Assembly (NCBI GenBank): GCA_017305935.1
Contig: JAFKJU010000015.1
Location: 62,001-126,000 of the forward strand
Reading direction: 5' to 3'
DNA: 64,000 nt
Origin: Hyphomicrobiales bacterium
GTDB taxonomy: Bacteria > Pseudomonadota > Alphaproteobacteria > Rhizobiales > Rhizobiaceae
The notes under the pieces were generated by a model. The model did not search any database. It was given only the letters and a program-made list of their open reading frames with translations, and was not told the origin of the DNA. Position 1 is the stretch's first letter. Each line of letters opens with the position of its first letter. Positions 1 to 8,374 of the stretch are shown one piece after another. The position numbers were made by a program, and so were the translations under genes.

Positions 1-1
1 C

Positions 2-205
2 GGTGGGACAAGCTTCGCCGTAGCAGCCGTCTCGCGCGCCGCGGCGCCACGGCCGGCGCCGGCGCGCGACGCCGCCAGCGGGCCGCGCAGCGCCCCCGGC
101 AACGCCCGCCCGGTCACATCGCCCGCCCATGCGCTCACCGGCAAGCTGACGGCGGCTTTCGGCGGCGCGCCATCCGCTTCGGACGCGAGCTGGGAAGAAT
201 TCTGA
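2..205 (+). CDS. Methyl-accepting chemotaxis protein, C-terminal tail (partial)
   Basis: Only the last 67 codons of this gene lie in the window. The reading frame is Ala/Pro/Arg/Gly-rich and low in complexity, then ends in Ser-Trp-Glu-Glu-Phe and a stop. A flexible linker closing with an xWxxF pentapeptide is the tether that recruits the methyltransferase CheR and methylesterase CheB to chemoreceptors, so I read this as the cytoplasmic end of a chemoreceptor. The sensor, membrane and signalling hairpin regions are outside the window, so the ligand cannot be inferred. A strong hairpin terminator follows the stop by 6 bases. A different protein ending in WEEF by chance is possible, but linker plus pentapeptide plus terminator fits a receptor well. 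Confidence 0.7.
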   Translation, partial: GGTSFAVAAVSRAAAPRPAPARDAASGPRSAPGNARPVTSPAHALTGKLTAAFGGAPSASDASWEEF

Positions 206-211
206 GAACAC

Positions 212-248
212 AGGTTTCGGGCAGCCATAGGACTGCCCGAAACCTTTT
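212..248 (+). terminator. Rho-independent terminator of the chemoreceptor gene
   Basis: A perfect 13-bp inverted repeat (212-224 against 233-245) with an 8-base loop runs into TTTT at 245-248. It sits directly after the stop at 205 and isolates the upstream gene from the Ku gene. Confidence 0.85.
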
Positions 249-350
249 CCATCCGCCTTGCGTTAACGGGCTGATCGCAATCCCGAAGATGGAACGACAT
301 TGAGTTCCATAATGTGGATTATGCCAACCAAACGCAACGGAGAGGCAAGC

Positions 351-1133
351 ATGGCGCGCCCGGCTTTCTGGAGAGGCTATCTGAAACTCTCGCTGGTGAC
401 GGCGGCAGTGACGCTGACGCCGGCGACGACGGAAAGCCGGAAAGTCCGCTTCCACATCCTCAATCGCGCCACCGGCAACCGGGTGACCAGCCGTTATGTC
501 GACAGCATCACCCACCGGGCGGTGGCGGACCGGAACCAGGTGCGCGGCTATCCCAAGGGCGAAGACGATTACGTGCTGATCGAGGACGAGGAAATCGACG
601 CGCTCGGCGTGGAAAGCACCCGCACCATCGATATCGACCGTTTCGTGCCCACCGACGCCATCGACTGGCTGTGGTACGAGCGGCCGCACTTCATGATGCC
701 GGCCGACAAGGTCGGCATGGAGGCCTTCGCCGTCATCCGCGCCGCCATGGAGGCGAAGAAGGTCGCAGGCCTGTCGCGGCTGGTTCTCTACGGCCGCGAG
801 CATCCGGTTGCGCTGGAACCCTGCGGCAAGGGCATCGTCGTCTGGACCCTGCATTATGCCGATGAGCTGCGCGAGGCGGAGCACGTCTTCGATGTACCGA
901 AGAAACCGAAAAAAGACGCCGCCATGGACAAGCTGGTGAAGGCCGAACAGCTCGACTGGGCGCCTTCCCTGCTCGGCGACCCGGTGCAGCACAAGATCGA
1001 AAAGCTCCTGAGCGCCAAAACGAAGAAGCAGAAGACGAAACCGGCCCCCAAGCGCGCCGCCGCGCCGTCCGGCAAGGTCATCAACCTCATGGATGCGCTG
1101 AAGAAAAGCCTCGCCTCGGAAAAGCGCGGCTGA
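351..1133 (+). CDS. ku: Ku protein (non-homologous end joining), first paralogue
   Basis: Bacterial Ku forms a ring that binds DNA double-strand ends and recruits LigD. The 260-residue product begins MARPAFWRGYLKLSLV, the usual rhizobial Ku start; that ATG has GGAGAGG at 339-345 in front, so I prefer it to the in-frame ATG at 300. The Ku core beta-barrel occupies roughly residues 1-200. The tail is Lys/Pro/Ala-rich and contains VINLMDALKKS, closely matching VVDLRDALRRS in the tail of the second Ku at 3636. The gene converges on ligD with no bases between the two stop codons. Two Ku proteins beside one LigD recalls the Sinorhizobium arrangement, where Ku paralogues are thought to act in pairs; whether these two form a heterodimer is inference. 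Confidence 0.95.
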   Translation: MARPAFWRGYLKLSLVTAAVTLTPATTESRKVRFHILNRATGNRVTSRYVDSITHRAVADRNQVRGYPKGEDDYVLIEDEEIDALGVESTRTIDIDRFVPTDAIDWLWYERPHFMMPADKVGMEAFAVIRAAMEAKKVAGLSRLVLYGREHPVALEPCGKGIVVWTLHYADELREAEHVFDVPKKPKKDAAMDKLVKAEQLDWAPSLLGDPVQHKIEKLLSAKTKKQKTKPAPKRAAAPSGKVINLMDALKKSLASEKRG

Positions 1134-3632
1134 TCATTTCGCTTTCGGCAGAGGGCGTGCGGAATCGAAGAAATCGCCCCAGGGATCGCGCTCGAGCGCG
1201 GCGATGCGCCGGCCGGCATTTTCGACGGTGAAGCTGGTCGGGCCGATCTCCTCCGTCAGCTCGTTCCAGGCGAGCGGCATCGAGACCGCCGCGCCCGGCC
1301 GCGCCCGTGTCGAATAGGGCGCGACGGCGGTGTTGCCGCGGCCGTTGCGCAGGTAATCGATGAAGATGCGGCCGTTGCGCTTCGCCTTGGTGGCGACGGA
1401 GAGATAGCGGTCGGGCTCCTCGCGCGACAGGGTTTCGGCCATTTTCTTCGCGAAAGCCTTCACCGCCGGCCAGCGCGCCTGCGGCTTCAGCGGAATGACC
1501 ACATGCAGGCCCTTGCCGCCGGAGGTCTTGACGAAAGGCACGAGACCGGCGGCCTCGATCTTCTCCTTGAGTTTCAGCGCCGCCTCGATCACCGCGCTCC
1601 AGGCGACGTCCTCGCCGGGGTCGAGGTCGAGGGTGATCATGTCGGGGCTTTCCCAGGTCTTCGTGGTCGTGCCCCAGGGGTGGATTTCGAGCACGGCGGC
1701 CTGCACCAGTCCGATGAGGCCGTCGAAATCGAGGATGCGCACCAGCGGCTCGCCGCCCTTATCCTTGGGATCGGCGATGCGGGCGATGGTCTTGTTCATG
1801 CCGCGCCAGGCATGCTTCTGGAAGAAGCGTTGTCCGCCGATGCCTTCCGGGCAGCGCAGCAGCGCCAGCGGCCGGTCGACGACGAAGGGCGCCATCAGCG
1901 GCCAGACCTCGGCATAATAATCGGCAAGCCCCTGCTTGGTGACCCCCTCCTCCGGCCAATAGATGCGGTCGGGATGACTGAGCTTGACCGAGCTGCGCGC
2001 CACAGGCGTCTTCGCTTCCATGGTTTCTGGCGACTCCCGCTTCACCTCGCCGGCCTCCTTGTCCTCGCGCAGGCCCCGAAAAGAGGCATGGCGCAGATTG
2101 CCATCCGCCGACCACCCGCGAAACTCGATTTCCGCGATCAGCTCCGGCCTGACATAGACGAGATCGCGGCGCTCCAGCGCCGTCAGCCTGTCGGCGAACG
2201 GGCTTTCGTCCTGGCGCAACGCATTAAGGCGTTCGAAAAGCTGCTCGGCGACCGCCTGGGTAAAACCGGTGCCGACCCGGCCCACATGCCGCAGGCCCTC
2301 TTTTTCGAAGACGCCGAGCGCCAGCGAGCCGATGGCATGCGGCGAGACCGAGGACGGTGCGAAGCCGCCGATCACCAGTTCCTGCCTTTCGGAACATTTC
2401 GACTTGACCCAGCTTCCCTTGCGCCCCGACACATATTTGCCGGTTCGATCCTTGGAAACCACGCCTTCGAGGCTGAGACGGCAGGCATGTTCGAGCACGA
2501 GATCGCCGCTTTCGCCGAAATGCTCGCTGTATCGCAGGGCCGGCGTGGCCGCAGGCAGCAGCTTTTCGAGCAGCGCCTTGCGTTCCTCCAGTGGCGACGG
2601 GCAGAGATCGTGCCCGTCGAGATGCATCAGGTCGAAGGCATAGAAGGTGAAACGATCCTTGCGGCCCTCGCTCAAATCCTGCTGCAGCAGCGAGAAATCG
2701 GAGGAGCCGCTGGCCTTTTCCACCACCACCTCGCCATCGATCAGCGCTTCGGAAACCGGCAGCGCCTTCAGGGCGTCGAGGATGGCGTCCCCGAATTTCG
2801 CGGTCCAGTCGAGGCCGCTGCGGGTCAGCAGCCTCACCGCGCCGTGGTCGATGCGGGCCTGCAGGCGATAGCCGTCGAACTTGATTTCGTGCAGCCATTT
2901 TTCCCCGCGCGGCGGGCTGGGCTTCAGGGTGGCGAGCGCCGGCGGCAGGAAATCCGGCAGCTTGCGTTTGCGCGCGCCCTTCGGCCAGTCATGCACCTGC
3001 GGTTTCCGCGCCCTGGCGGGTGCCGCCTTTGCCGCCTTGCCGACGGGCCGCGAATTCCAGCTATCGCCGGGCGCGCGCGCCACCTCCTCGATGGAGCGGC
3101 CCGATTTCACCGAATCCGGCAGCTTCTTCAGGATGTCGCCATCGGGATCGGCGGCCTCGTCCTCGCTCTTGATCAGCAGCCAGTTGTCGCGCTTTTCCTC
3201 GGCCCGGCCCTTCATGCGCACCAGATGCCAGCGGCCATGCAGCTTTTCGCCCTCCAGCTCGAATTCGAGATGGCCCTTGCGATAGCCCCTGTGCGGATCC
3301 TCCAGCGGTTTCCAGGTGCCGCGATCCCAGACGATGACGGTGCCGCCGCCATATTGCCCCTTGGGAATGGCGCCCTCGAAATCGCCATAGGAGAGCGGAT
3401 GGTCCTCGACATGCACGGCAAGCCGCTTTTCGCCGGGATCGATGCTGGGGCCGCGCGTCACCGCCCAGCTTTTCAACACGCCGTCCAGCTCCAGCCGGAA
3501 ATCGTAATGCAGCCGGCGGGCATCGTGCTTCTGGATGACGAAGCTGAAGCCGCCGCTTGCCGCCCGCTTGCCCTCCGGTTCCGGCGTGCGGTCGAAACGG
3601 CGCTTGCTGTTGTAGGTCTTCAGCTCGTCCAT
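1134..3632 (-). CDS. ligD: Multifunctional DNA ligase D (phosphoesterase-ligase-polymerase)
   Basis: LigD processes, fills and seals broken DNA ends with Ku. Its 832 residues carry three domains in the order typical of proteobacteria. The N-terminal 3'-phosphoesterase domain (about 1-190) shows HDARRLHYDFRLELDG. The ATP-dependent ligase (about 225-530) has the adenylation motif EIKFDGYR with the nucleophile Lys251. The archaeo-eukaryotic-primase-type polymerase domain (about 550-832) starts near HPDRIYWPEEGVTKQ and contains a typical LDLDPGED metal-binding motif. The basic linker near 195-220 is rich in Ala, Lys and Arg. The start at 3632 lies 3 bases after the stop of the second ku, so both are probably co-transcribed. 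No domain looks truncated. Confidence 0.97.
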   Translation of the reverse strand: MDELKTYNSKRRFDRTPEPEGKRAASGGFSFVIQKHDARRLHYDFRLELDGVLKSWAVTRGPSIDPGEKRLAVHVEDHPLSYGDFEGAIPKGQYGGGTVIVWDRGTWKPLEDPHRGYRKGHLEFELEGEKLHGRWHLVRMKGRAEEKRDNWLLIKSEDEAADPDGDILKKLPDSVKSGRSIEEVARAPGDSWNSRPVGKAAKAAPARARKPQVHDWPKGARKRKLPDFLPPALATLKPSPPRGEKWLHEIKFDGYRLQARIDHGAVRLLTRSGLDWTAKFGDAILDALKALPVSEALIDGEVVVEKASGSSDFSLLQQDLSEGRKDRFTFYAFDLMHLDGHDLCPSPLEERKALLEKLLPAATPALRYSEHFGESGDLVLEHACRLSLEGVVSKDRTGKYVSGRKGSWVKSKCSERQELVIGGFAPSSVSPHAIGSLALGVFEKEGLRHVGRVGTGFTQAVAEQLFERLNALRQDESPFADRLTALERRDLVYVRPELIAEIEFRGWSADGNLRHASFRGLREDKEAGEVKRESPETMEAKTPVARSSVKLSHPDRIYWPEEGVTKQGLADYYAEVWPLMAPFVVDRPLALLRCPEGIGGQRFFQKHAWRGMNKTIARIADPKDKGGEPLVRILDFDGLIGLVQAAVLEIHPWGTTTKTWESPDMITLDLDPGEDVAWSAVIEAALKLKEKIEAAGLVPFVKTSGGKGLHVVIPLKPQARWPAVKAFAKKMAETLSREEPDRYLSVATKAKRNGRIFIDYLRNGRGNTAVAPYSTRARPGAAVSMPLAWNELTEEIGPTSFTVENAGRRIAALERDPWGDFFDSARPLPKAK

Positions 3633-3635
3633 GGC

Positions 3636-4451
3636 TCAGACCGCCTTCTTGCGCTTCGTCGCCGGTTTCCCGCCGTCGGCAAGGCTGGCACTGCGGCGCA
3701 GCGCATCGCGCAGGTCGACCACGTTTTCCTGTTTCGGCAGCGGCCGCTTCGGCAAGGGCTTGCCGGCGATCTTGGCCTCGACCAGTTCGTGCAAGGCCTC
3801 GTCATATTGGTCGACGAAGGTCTGCGGCTTGAAGCTGCCGGCGCGTGTGTCGATGATATGGGCGGCGAGATCGAGCATTTCCTGATCGAATTTCAGATCG
3901 GGAAGGTTGCGGAAGGCCGCCTTGGCGGGGCGCACCTCGTAATCGAAATGCAGCGTCGTGGCGATCAGCCGGCCCTCCGAAACGCGGATGACCAGCTTTC
4001 GGTTGCGGCGGAACATCACCGCATCGGCAATCGCCGCCATGTCGTTGCGGGCGAGCGTTTCCGCAAAGGCGGTGAGCGTCGCATCGTCCTGAGGCTCAGC
4101 CGGGCCGAGGAAATAGGGCTTGTCGAGATAGAGCCGGTCGAAGTCGCCGCAGCCCAGAAAACCGTCGACGGCGAGCGTCTTGTCGCCCTTCGGCATCAGT
4201 TCGGCCAGTTCGTCGGGCTCGACGGCGACATAGGTGTCGTCGTCGAGCGGATAGCCCTTGATCTGCGCGTCGCGGGCAACTTCCGCGCCGGTCTCGCTGT
4301 CGACATAGCGGCGTTCGACACGGTGGCCGGTCTTGCGATTGATGATGTTGAAGGAGATGCGCTCGGCGGATTCCAGCGCGCTGTAGAGCGCCACGCCGCA
4401 GCTTTCCTCGCCGAATGTCAGCTTGCCTTTCCAGCTTGCCCGTCGCGCCAT
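3636..4451 (-). CDS. ku: Ku protein (non-homologous end joining), second paralogue
   Basis: This is a second Ku, immediately upstream of ligD on the same strand. I place the start at the ATG giving MARRASWKGKLTF, which aligns with the N terminus of the first Ku; it has GGAAGG upstream. An ATG at 4466, five codons earlier, is the alternative. The 271-residue product has the Ku core and a basic tail with VVDLRDALRRS and KRKK. It is clearly diverged from the first copy (for example LTFGEESCGVALYSA against LSLVTAAVTLTPA), so this is not a recent duplication. Its tight spacing to ligD suggests it is the dedicated LigD partner, while the first Ku, on the other strand, would be expressed separately. 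Confidence 0.94.
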   Translation of the reverse strand: MARRASWKGKLTFGEESCGVALYSALESAERISFNIINRKTGHRVERRYVDSETGAEVARDAQIKGYPLDDDTYVAVEPDELAELMPKGDKTLAVDGFLGCGDFDRLYLDKPYFLGPAEPQDDATLTAFAETLARNDMAAIADAVMFRRNRKLVIRVSEGRLIATTLHFDYEVRPAKAAFRNLPDLKFDQEMLDLAAHIIDTRAGSFKPQTFVDQYDEALHELVEAKIAGKPLPKRPLPKQENVVDLRDALRRSASLADGGKPATKRKKAV

Positions 4452-4467
4452 CGCCTCGCCTTCCATT

Positions 4468-4716
4468 TCATCCCCGGGGCCGTTGCGGCTCCGTTTCCAG
4501 CAATGTCTCGATCGCCGCCACCTCCTCGCCGGTGATCACCGGCACGGGGTCGGCGGCCATGGCCTCCAGCACCGCCGGCGACAGCACGCCGCCGCGGATC
4601 GCCTCCTCCATCGCCGCCCGCGTCTCGCGCTCGGCCTTCAATTGCGCATAGAGCGCCAGGATCAGGCGATCGCGAGCGTCGAAGGCGGTGCGGGGCTTGC
4701 GGCTGGGTCCGGTCAT
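4468..4716 (-). CDS. Small hypothetical protein upstream of ku-ligD
   Basis: I do not recognise this 82-residue protein. It is charged, with a probable helix-rich middle (RLILALYAQLKAERETRAAMEEA) and a short C-terminal acidic helix. The stop is 1 base before the alternative ku start at 4466 and 16 bases before the preferred one, so it is likely the first gene of a hyp-ku-ligD transcript. The ATG at 4716 is preferred over a GTG at 4731; neither has a convincing ribosome binding site. A link to end joining is suggested only by position. Confidence 0.6.
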   Translation of the reverse strand: MTGPSRKPRTAFDARDRLILALYAQLKAERETRAAMEEAIRGGVLSPAVLEAMAADPVPVITGEEVAAIETLLETEPQRPRG

Positions 4717-4834
4717 GGCGGAAGAATTCACAAGGGCGGTGAGAAGTTCCGCATCCCCTCTCGATTCCGTCTTGCCGGGGTTGGGTGCGAAAAAACCGGG
4801 CCGGTTCGATTTTCGCTGTTGCCAAGCGGTCGGC

Positions 4835-4855
4835 CACTTAATATGCTGTTAAGTG
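4835..4855. promoter_or_regulatory. Palindromic operator of the XRE-cupin regulator
   Basis: CACTTAA, a 7-base spacer and TTAAGTG form a perfect 7-bp inverted repeat, 12 bases before the preferred start codon of the XRE-cupin gene. It is AT-rich within GC-rich surroundings. The position and symmetry are those expected of an autoregulatory site for a dimeric helix-turn-helix protein. It overlaps a potential GTG start at 4853, which argues against that start. Confidence 0.65.
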
Positions 4856-4867
4856 AGGAGCGAGGCC

Positions 4868-5485
4868 ATGGACGAGATCGCCATAGCGGCAAAGAACCAG
4901 GACGCCATCGGCGAAAAGGTCAAGGCGTTCCGCACGGCGCGGCGCATGTCGCTGCGGGCGCTGGGGGAGGCGACGGGCACCACGGCAAGTTTCCTCAGCC
5001 AGCTCGAACGGGGCTTGAGCGGCGTAAATACCAGCACGCTGATGCGGATTGCCGGCGCCCTCGGCATCAGCCTTACGGACCTGTTCGAGGAGACAACGCC
5101 GCCGGTCGGGCGGGTGCTGCGCAAAGCGGAGCGGCCTGCCTTGCCGCCGGCCGAAGGCTATCGCAAGATGCTTCTGTCGCGGCGCCCCATCCGCGACATG
5201 GAAGTCTATATCGGTGAATTCGATCCCGGCGGCTCCACAGGCGACAAGCCCTATAGCCATGGGGATTCGCACGAGCTGTTCTTCGTCATCCGTGGCCGCG
5301 TCGAGCTGACGCTTGGCAACGAGCGCCATGTGCTCCTGTCGGGAGACAGCATCGAATATCCGAGTTCGGTTCCGCACAAGACCGTCAATATCGGCGAGGA
5401 ACCGGCCGAAGTCGTCTGGATGATCGCGCCGCCGACCAGCGTCGCGGATGAGCTTGACCAATACCTGCCACGGCCCGGCTCGTAG
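4868..5485 (+). CDS. XRE-family transcriptional regulator with C-terminal cupin domain
   Basis: The 205-residue protein has an N-terminal helix-turn-helix (about 15-70: MSLRALGEATGTTASFLSQ, then LERGLSGVNTSTLMRIAGA) and a C-terminal cupin (about 100-195) with SHGDSHELFFVIRGRVEL and PSSVPHKTVN. Regulators of this architecture, such as PuuR, usually sense a small molecule in the cupin and control its catabolism. The ATG at 4868 has AGGAG at 4856-4860. The gene heads a same-strand series of transporter and oxidase genes, with the first only 46 bases away, so it probably controls them through the palindrome just upstream. The effector is unknown; an amine or N-methylated compound is my guess from the neighbours. 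Confidence 0.9.
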   Translation: MDEIAIAAKNQDAIGEKVKAFRTARRMSLRALGEATGTTASFLSQLERGLSGVNTSTLMRIAGALGISLTDLFEETTPPVGRVLRKAERPALPPAEGYRKMLLSRRPIRDMEVYIGEFDPGGSTGDKPYSHGDSHELFFVIRGRVELTLGNERHVLLSGDSIEYPSSVPHKTVNIGEEPAEVVWMIAPPTSVADELDQYLPRPGS

Positions 5486-5531
5486 CCGGGGCAGGACACA
5501 ACGGAACCGAGCGTTACTGGGAGTGACAAGG

Positions 5532-6602
5532 ATGAAGACTTTTTCGAGGGCTCTCGCCCTGATGATGACCTGCGCGCTGGCACTACCGGCATTTGCACAG
5601 GACAAGCCCGTCGCCGGCGAAGTCAAGGAAGGCTCGCTCAAGGGCAAGACCCTGACTTTCGTGTCCTATGGCGGCATCTACCAGGACGGCCAGGTCGCCG
5701 CCCTCCAGGATTTCGTCCAGAAATCAGGCGTGACGCTGCTCAACGACGGCCCGACCGAAATCGCCAAATTGAAGGCCCAGGTCGATGCCGGCAACGTCAC
5801 CTGGGATGTGGTCGATACCGCCGACCTGCCGCCCTACGTCCATTGCGGCACGCTGTTCCAGAAACTCGATCTCACCAAGCTCGACGTCTCGAAAATCCCG
5901 CCCGGCCAGGTCGGCGAATGCTCGGTGCCGGCGATGAACTACGGCGTCGTGCTGATGTACAAGAACGACAAGTACAAGGACAATCCGCCGAAGAACTGGC
6001 AGGATTTCTTCGATACTGAAAAATTCCCCGGCACGCGCGCCATCGACGGCAGCGGCGACCCGACCGGCGGGTTGATCGAGCAGGCCTTCAAGGCGACCGG
6101 CGGCGATCCCAAGACGATGACCGAGGCCGACATCGCCAAGGCGATGGACAAGGTGCGCGCGCTCGGCCCCGACACGATCTACTGGAAGACCGGCGCGGAA
6201 AGCCAGCAGCTCGCCGAATCCGGCGAAGCCGACATGATCATGATGTGGACCGGCCGCGCCATGACCGCCGTCAAGAACGGCGCGCAATACACCCCCGTCT
6301 GGCAGGACTGGCTCGTCGTCATGGACCAGATGACCATCCCGGTCGGCGTCAAGGACACCGATGCGGCCTATGCGCTGCTCAACGCCTATCTCGGCAAGAA
6401 GGCGCAGGAAGTGCTGACCGAAAAAACCTCGTATACGCCGATCAACATGGACGCCAAGCCGAACGTCGACGCCAACACCACCGCCTTCCTCACTTCGACG
6501 CCGGAGCGCATCGCGCAAGGCTATCAGCAGAACATCCCGTTCTGGGTGAAGAATTTCGACAAGGCCGGCGAGCAATGGGCCGCCGTGCTTTCGGGTAACT
6601 GA
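5532..6602 (+). CDS. ABC transporter periplasmic binding protein, spermidine/putrescine (PotD-like) family
   Basis: This is the extracytoplasmic binding protein of the importer that follows. The ATG at 5532 gives a clear Sec signal peptide (MKTFSRALALMMTCALALPAFAQ, cleavage after about residue 23); an upstream in-frame extension lacks one. The mature protein has the PotD/PotF-type opening LKGKTLTFVSYGGIYQDGQ and a class II binding-protein layout. The 356-residue length matches the family. PotD-like proteins bind polyamines but also many other cationic or zwitterionic compounds, so the ligand should not be taken as a polyamine. Separated from the first permease gene by a strong hairpin at 6624-6647. 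Confidence 0.9.
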   Translation: MKTFSRALALMMTCALALPAFAQDKPVAGEVKEGSLKGKTLTFVSYGGIYQDGQVAALQDFVQKSGVTLLNDGPTEIAKLKAQVDAGNVTWDVVDTADLPPYVHCGTLFQKLDLTKLDVSKIPPGQVGECSVPAMNYGVVLMYKNDKYKDNPPKNWQDFFDTEKFPGTRAIDGSGDPTGGLIEQAFKATGGDPKTMTEADIAKAMDKVRALGPDTIYWKTGAESQQLAESGEADMIMMWTGRAMTAVKNGAQYTPVWQDWLVVMDQMTIPVGVKDTDAAYALLNAYLGKKAQEVLTEKTSYTPINMDAKPNVDANTTAFLTSTPERIAQGYQQNIPFWVKNFDKAGEQWAAVLSGN

Positions 6603-6623
6603 GGACAGGCTTATGCCGCAAGT

Positions 6624-6647
6624 CCCTTCTCCCCTCGGGGAGAAGGG
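6624..6647. repeat. Intercistronic REP-like hairpin
   Basis: An 11-bp perfect inverted repeat (CCCTTCTCCCC at 6624-6634 and its complement at 6637-6647) has only TC between the arms. It lies between the binding-protein and permease genes. Very similar CTTCTCCCC-GGGGAGAAG palindromes are scattered through rhizobial genomes. No T-run follows. In this position such hairpins typically stabilise the upstream message, giving more binding protein than membrane protein. Confidence 0.65.
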
Positions 6648-6716
6648 GTTTGGGACAACGGCTTCATGTCCTAGCCATTGCTCTGCTTCACCCGAACACA
6701 ACCACGGGAGACGACC

Positions 6717-7583
6717 TTGACCGATACGCCTGACCGGCCCGTTCTCCTTCCGCGCTTCCGCTTTCGCGGCGCCGTCTGGCTGGCGACGCCGGCCGTGCTG
6801 GTGCTGCTCGCAGCCCTTGCCTATCCGCTCGCCATCGTCGTTGTCCGCAGTTTTACCGATCCGGCGCCGGGCTTCGACAATTACGTCTGGTTCTTCCAGT
6901 CAGCCGTCAACCGCACGGTGTTGCAGCGCACCTTCGTCGTCGCCGCCTGGGTGACGCTGGCATCGCTGATCTGCGCCTATCCTTACGCCTATGCCATGAC
7001 CATCGCCGGCAAGAACCTGCGGCTCGCGCTGATCCTCTGCGTGCTCGTACCCTTCTGGCTGAGCGGCGTGGTGCGCACGCTCGCCTGGGTGATCCTCTTG
7101 CAGGATTCCGGCGTCATCAATTCTATGCTGCGCGGCATCGGCCTGTCGCCGGTGAAACTGATCCGCACCCTGCCCGGCGTCGTCATCGGCATGACCCAGG
7201 TGCTTTTGCCTTTCATGATCCTGCCGATCTATTCGGTCATGAAGGGCATCGATACCCGCCTGCTGCAGGCGGCCCGCAGCCTCGGCGCAAAGCCATGGCG
7301 CGCCTTCCTTCAAATCTACGTGCCGCTGTCGCTGCCCGGCGTCTATGCCGGCGCGATCATCGTCTTCATCCTGTCGCTCGGCTTCTACATCACGCCCGCC
7401 CTGCTCGGCGGCCCGCGCAGCACCATGCTGTCGTCGCTGGTGCAGAACCAGGTGCTGAGCCTGCTGAACTGGGGGCGCGGCGGCGCGATGGGCGTCGTGC
7501 TGCTGGTCGCGACCTTCGTGCTCCTGGCGCTTGCGGCACCGCTGATGCGCCAGAAACACACCCGCACGCGGCGGGAGGCCTGA
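6717..7583 (+). CDS. ABC transporter permease, PotB-like
   Basis: This inner-membrane permease belongs to the spermidine/putrescine-type family. I choose the TTG at 6717, which has GGGAG at 6706-6710 in front; the ATG at 6678 would add 13 residues unlike the family. The 288-residue protein has a short cytoplasmic N terminus, a first membrane segment (VWLATPAVLVLLAALAYPLA), a long periplasmic loop and about five further segments, with the cytoplasmic coupling region RLLQAARSLGAKPWRAFLQ that contacts the ATPase. The stop is 4 bases before the next permease start, so the two are translationally linked. Confidence 0.92.
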   Translation: MTDTPDRPVLLPRFRFRGAVWLATPAVLVLLAALAYPLAIVVVRSFTDPAPGFDNYVWFFQSAVNRTVLQRTFVVAAWVTLASLICAYPYAYAMTIAGKNLRLALILCVLVPFWLSGVVRTLAWVILLQDSGVINSMLRGIGLSPVKLIRTLPGVVIGMTQVLLPFMILPIYSVMKGIDTRLLQAARSLGAKPWRAFLQIYVPLSLPGVYAGAIIVFILSLGFYITPALLGGPRSTMLSSLVQNQVLSLLNWGRGGAMGVVLLVATFVLLALAAPLMRQKHTRTRREA

Positions 7584-7587
7584 GCCC

Positions 7588-8370
7588 ATGTCCTTTTCGC
7601 GCGTTTTCCTTGGCCTGTTCTGCCTGCTCGTCGCCATCCTCTTGCTGGCCCCGACGCTGGTCGTCATTCCCATGTCGTTCAACGGCAACAAGTCGCTGGC
7701 CTTTCCGCCCGTCGGCTTCACTTGGGCGTGGTATGAGAATTTCCTCACCAATCCGGACTGGACCACGAGCTTCACCAATTCGCTTGTTATTGCCCTGATC
7801 GTCGCCGTCGCCGCGACGGTCATCGGCACGCTCGCCGCCTTCGGCGTCACTCGAGCGGCGTCGCGCACCGGCGGGCTGCTGCGCGCCTTGCTGATCACGC
7901 CGATGGTGGTGCCGGGCGTGGTGCTGGCGATCGGCATTTATGCGGTCTATCTCGATGCGCATCTGGTCGGCACGGTCGCAGGCTTTGCGCTGGCGCACAC
8001 CATGCTCGCCATTCCCTTCGTGCTGATCGCCGTGCAGGCCAGCCTCGAAGTCTTCGACCGCCGGCTGGAAACGGCCGCCGCCAGCTTGGGCGCCGGCCGG
8101 CTGACGGTGTTTCGCACGGTGACGCTGCCGCTGATCTTGCCCGGCATCCTCTCCGGCGCGTTGTTTGCCTTCATCACCTCATTCGACGAGATCATCGTCG
8201 CGCTGTTCATCACCAGTCCCTATCTCAAGACCCTGCCGGTGCAGATCTATTCGTCGATCACCCGCGACGCCGATCCGACCGTCGCCGCCGTCGGCACGCT
8301 GCTGTTCCTGGCCACCTCGCTCATCATCATTGCCGGCCTGCTTTTCGGCATGCGCCGCGGAAGGACCTGA
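7588..8370 (+). CDS. ABC transporter permease, PotC-like
   Basis: This is the second permease of the importer, 260 residues with about six membrane segments. The first is FLGLFCLLVAILLLAPTLVV. The EAA-type coupling loop is DRRLETAAASLGAGRLTVFR. It presumably forms a heterodimer with the preceding PotB-like protein. It lies 4 bases after it and 4 bases before the ATPase gene. Family identity is clear; transported substrate is not. Confidence 0.92.
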   Translation: MSFSRVFLGLFCLLVAILLLAPTLVVIPMSFNGNKSLAFPPVGFTWAWYENFLTNPDWTTSFTNSLVIALIVAVAATVIGTLAAFGVTRAASRTGGLLRALLITPMVVPGVVLAIGIYAVYLDAHLVGTVAGFALAHTMLAIPFVLIAVQASLEVFDRRLETAAASLGAGRLTVFRTVTLPLILPGILSGALFAFITSFDEIIVALFITSPYLKTLPVQIYSSITRDADPTVAAVGTLLFLATSLIIIAGLLFGMRRGRT

Positions 8371-8374
8371 CCCC

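Noticed and set aside
1503-4535. A 1010-codon open frame on the plus strand
   Set aside because: It is antisense to ligD and the second ku gene, both clearly real.
4853-4870. GTG start for the XRE-cupin gene at 4853
   Set aside because: The GTG lies inside the palindromic operator, while the ATG at 4868 has a well-spaced AGGAG.
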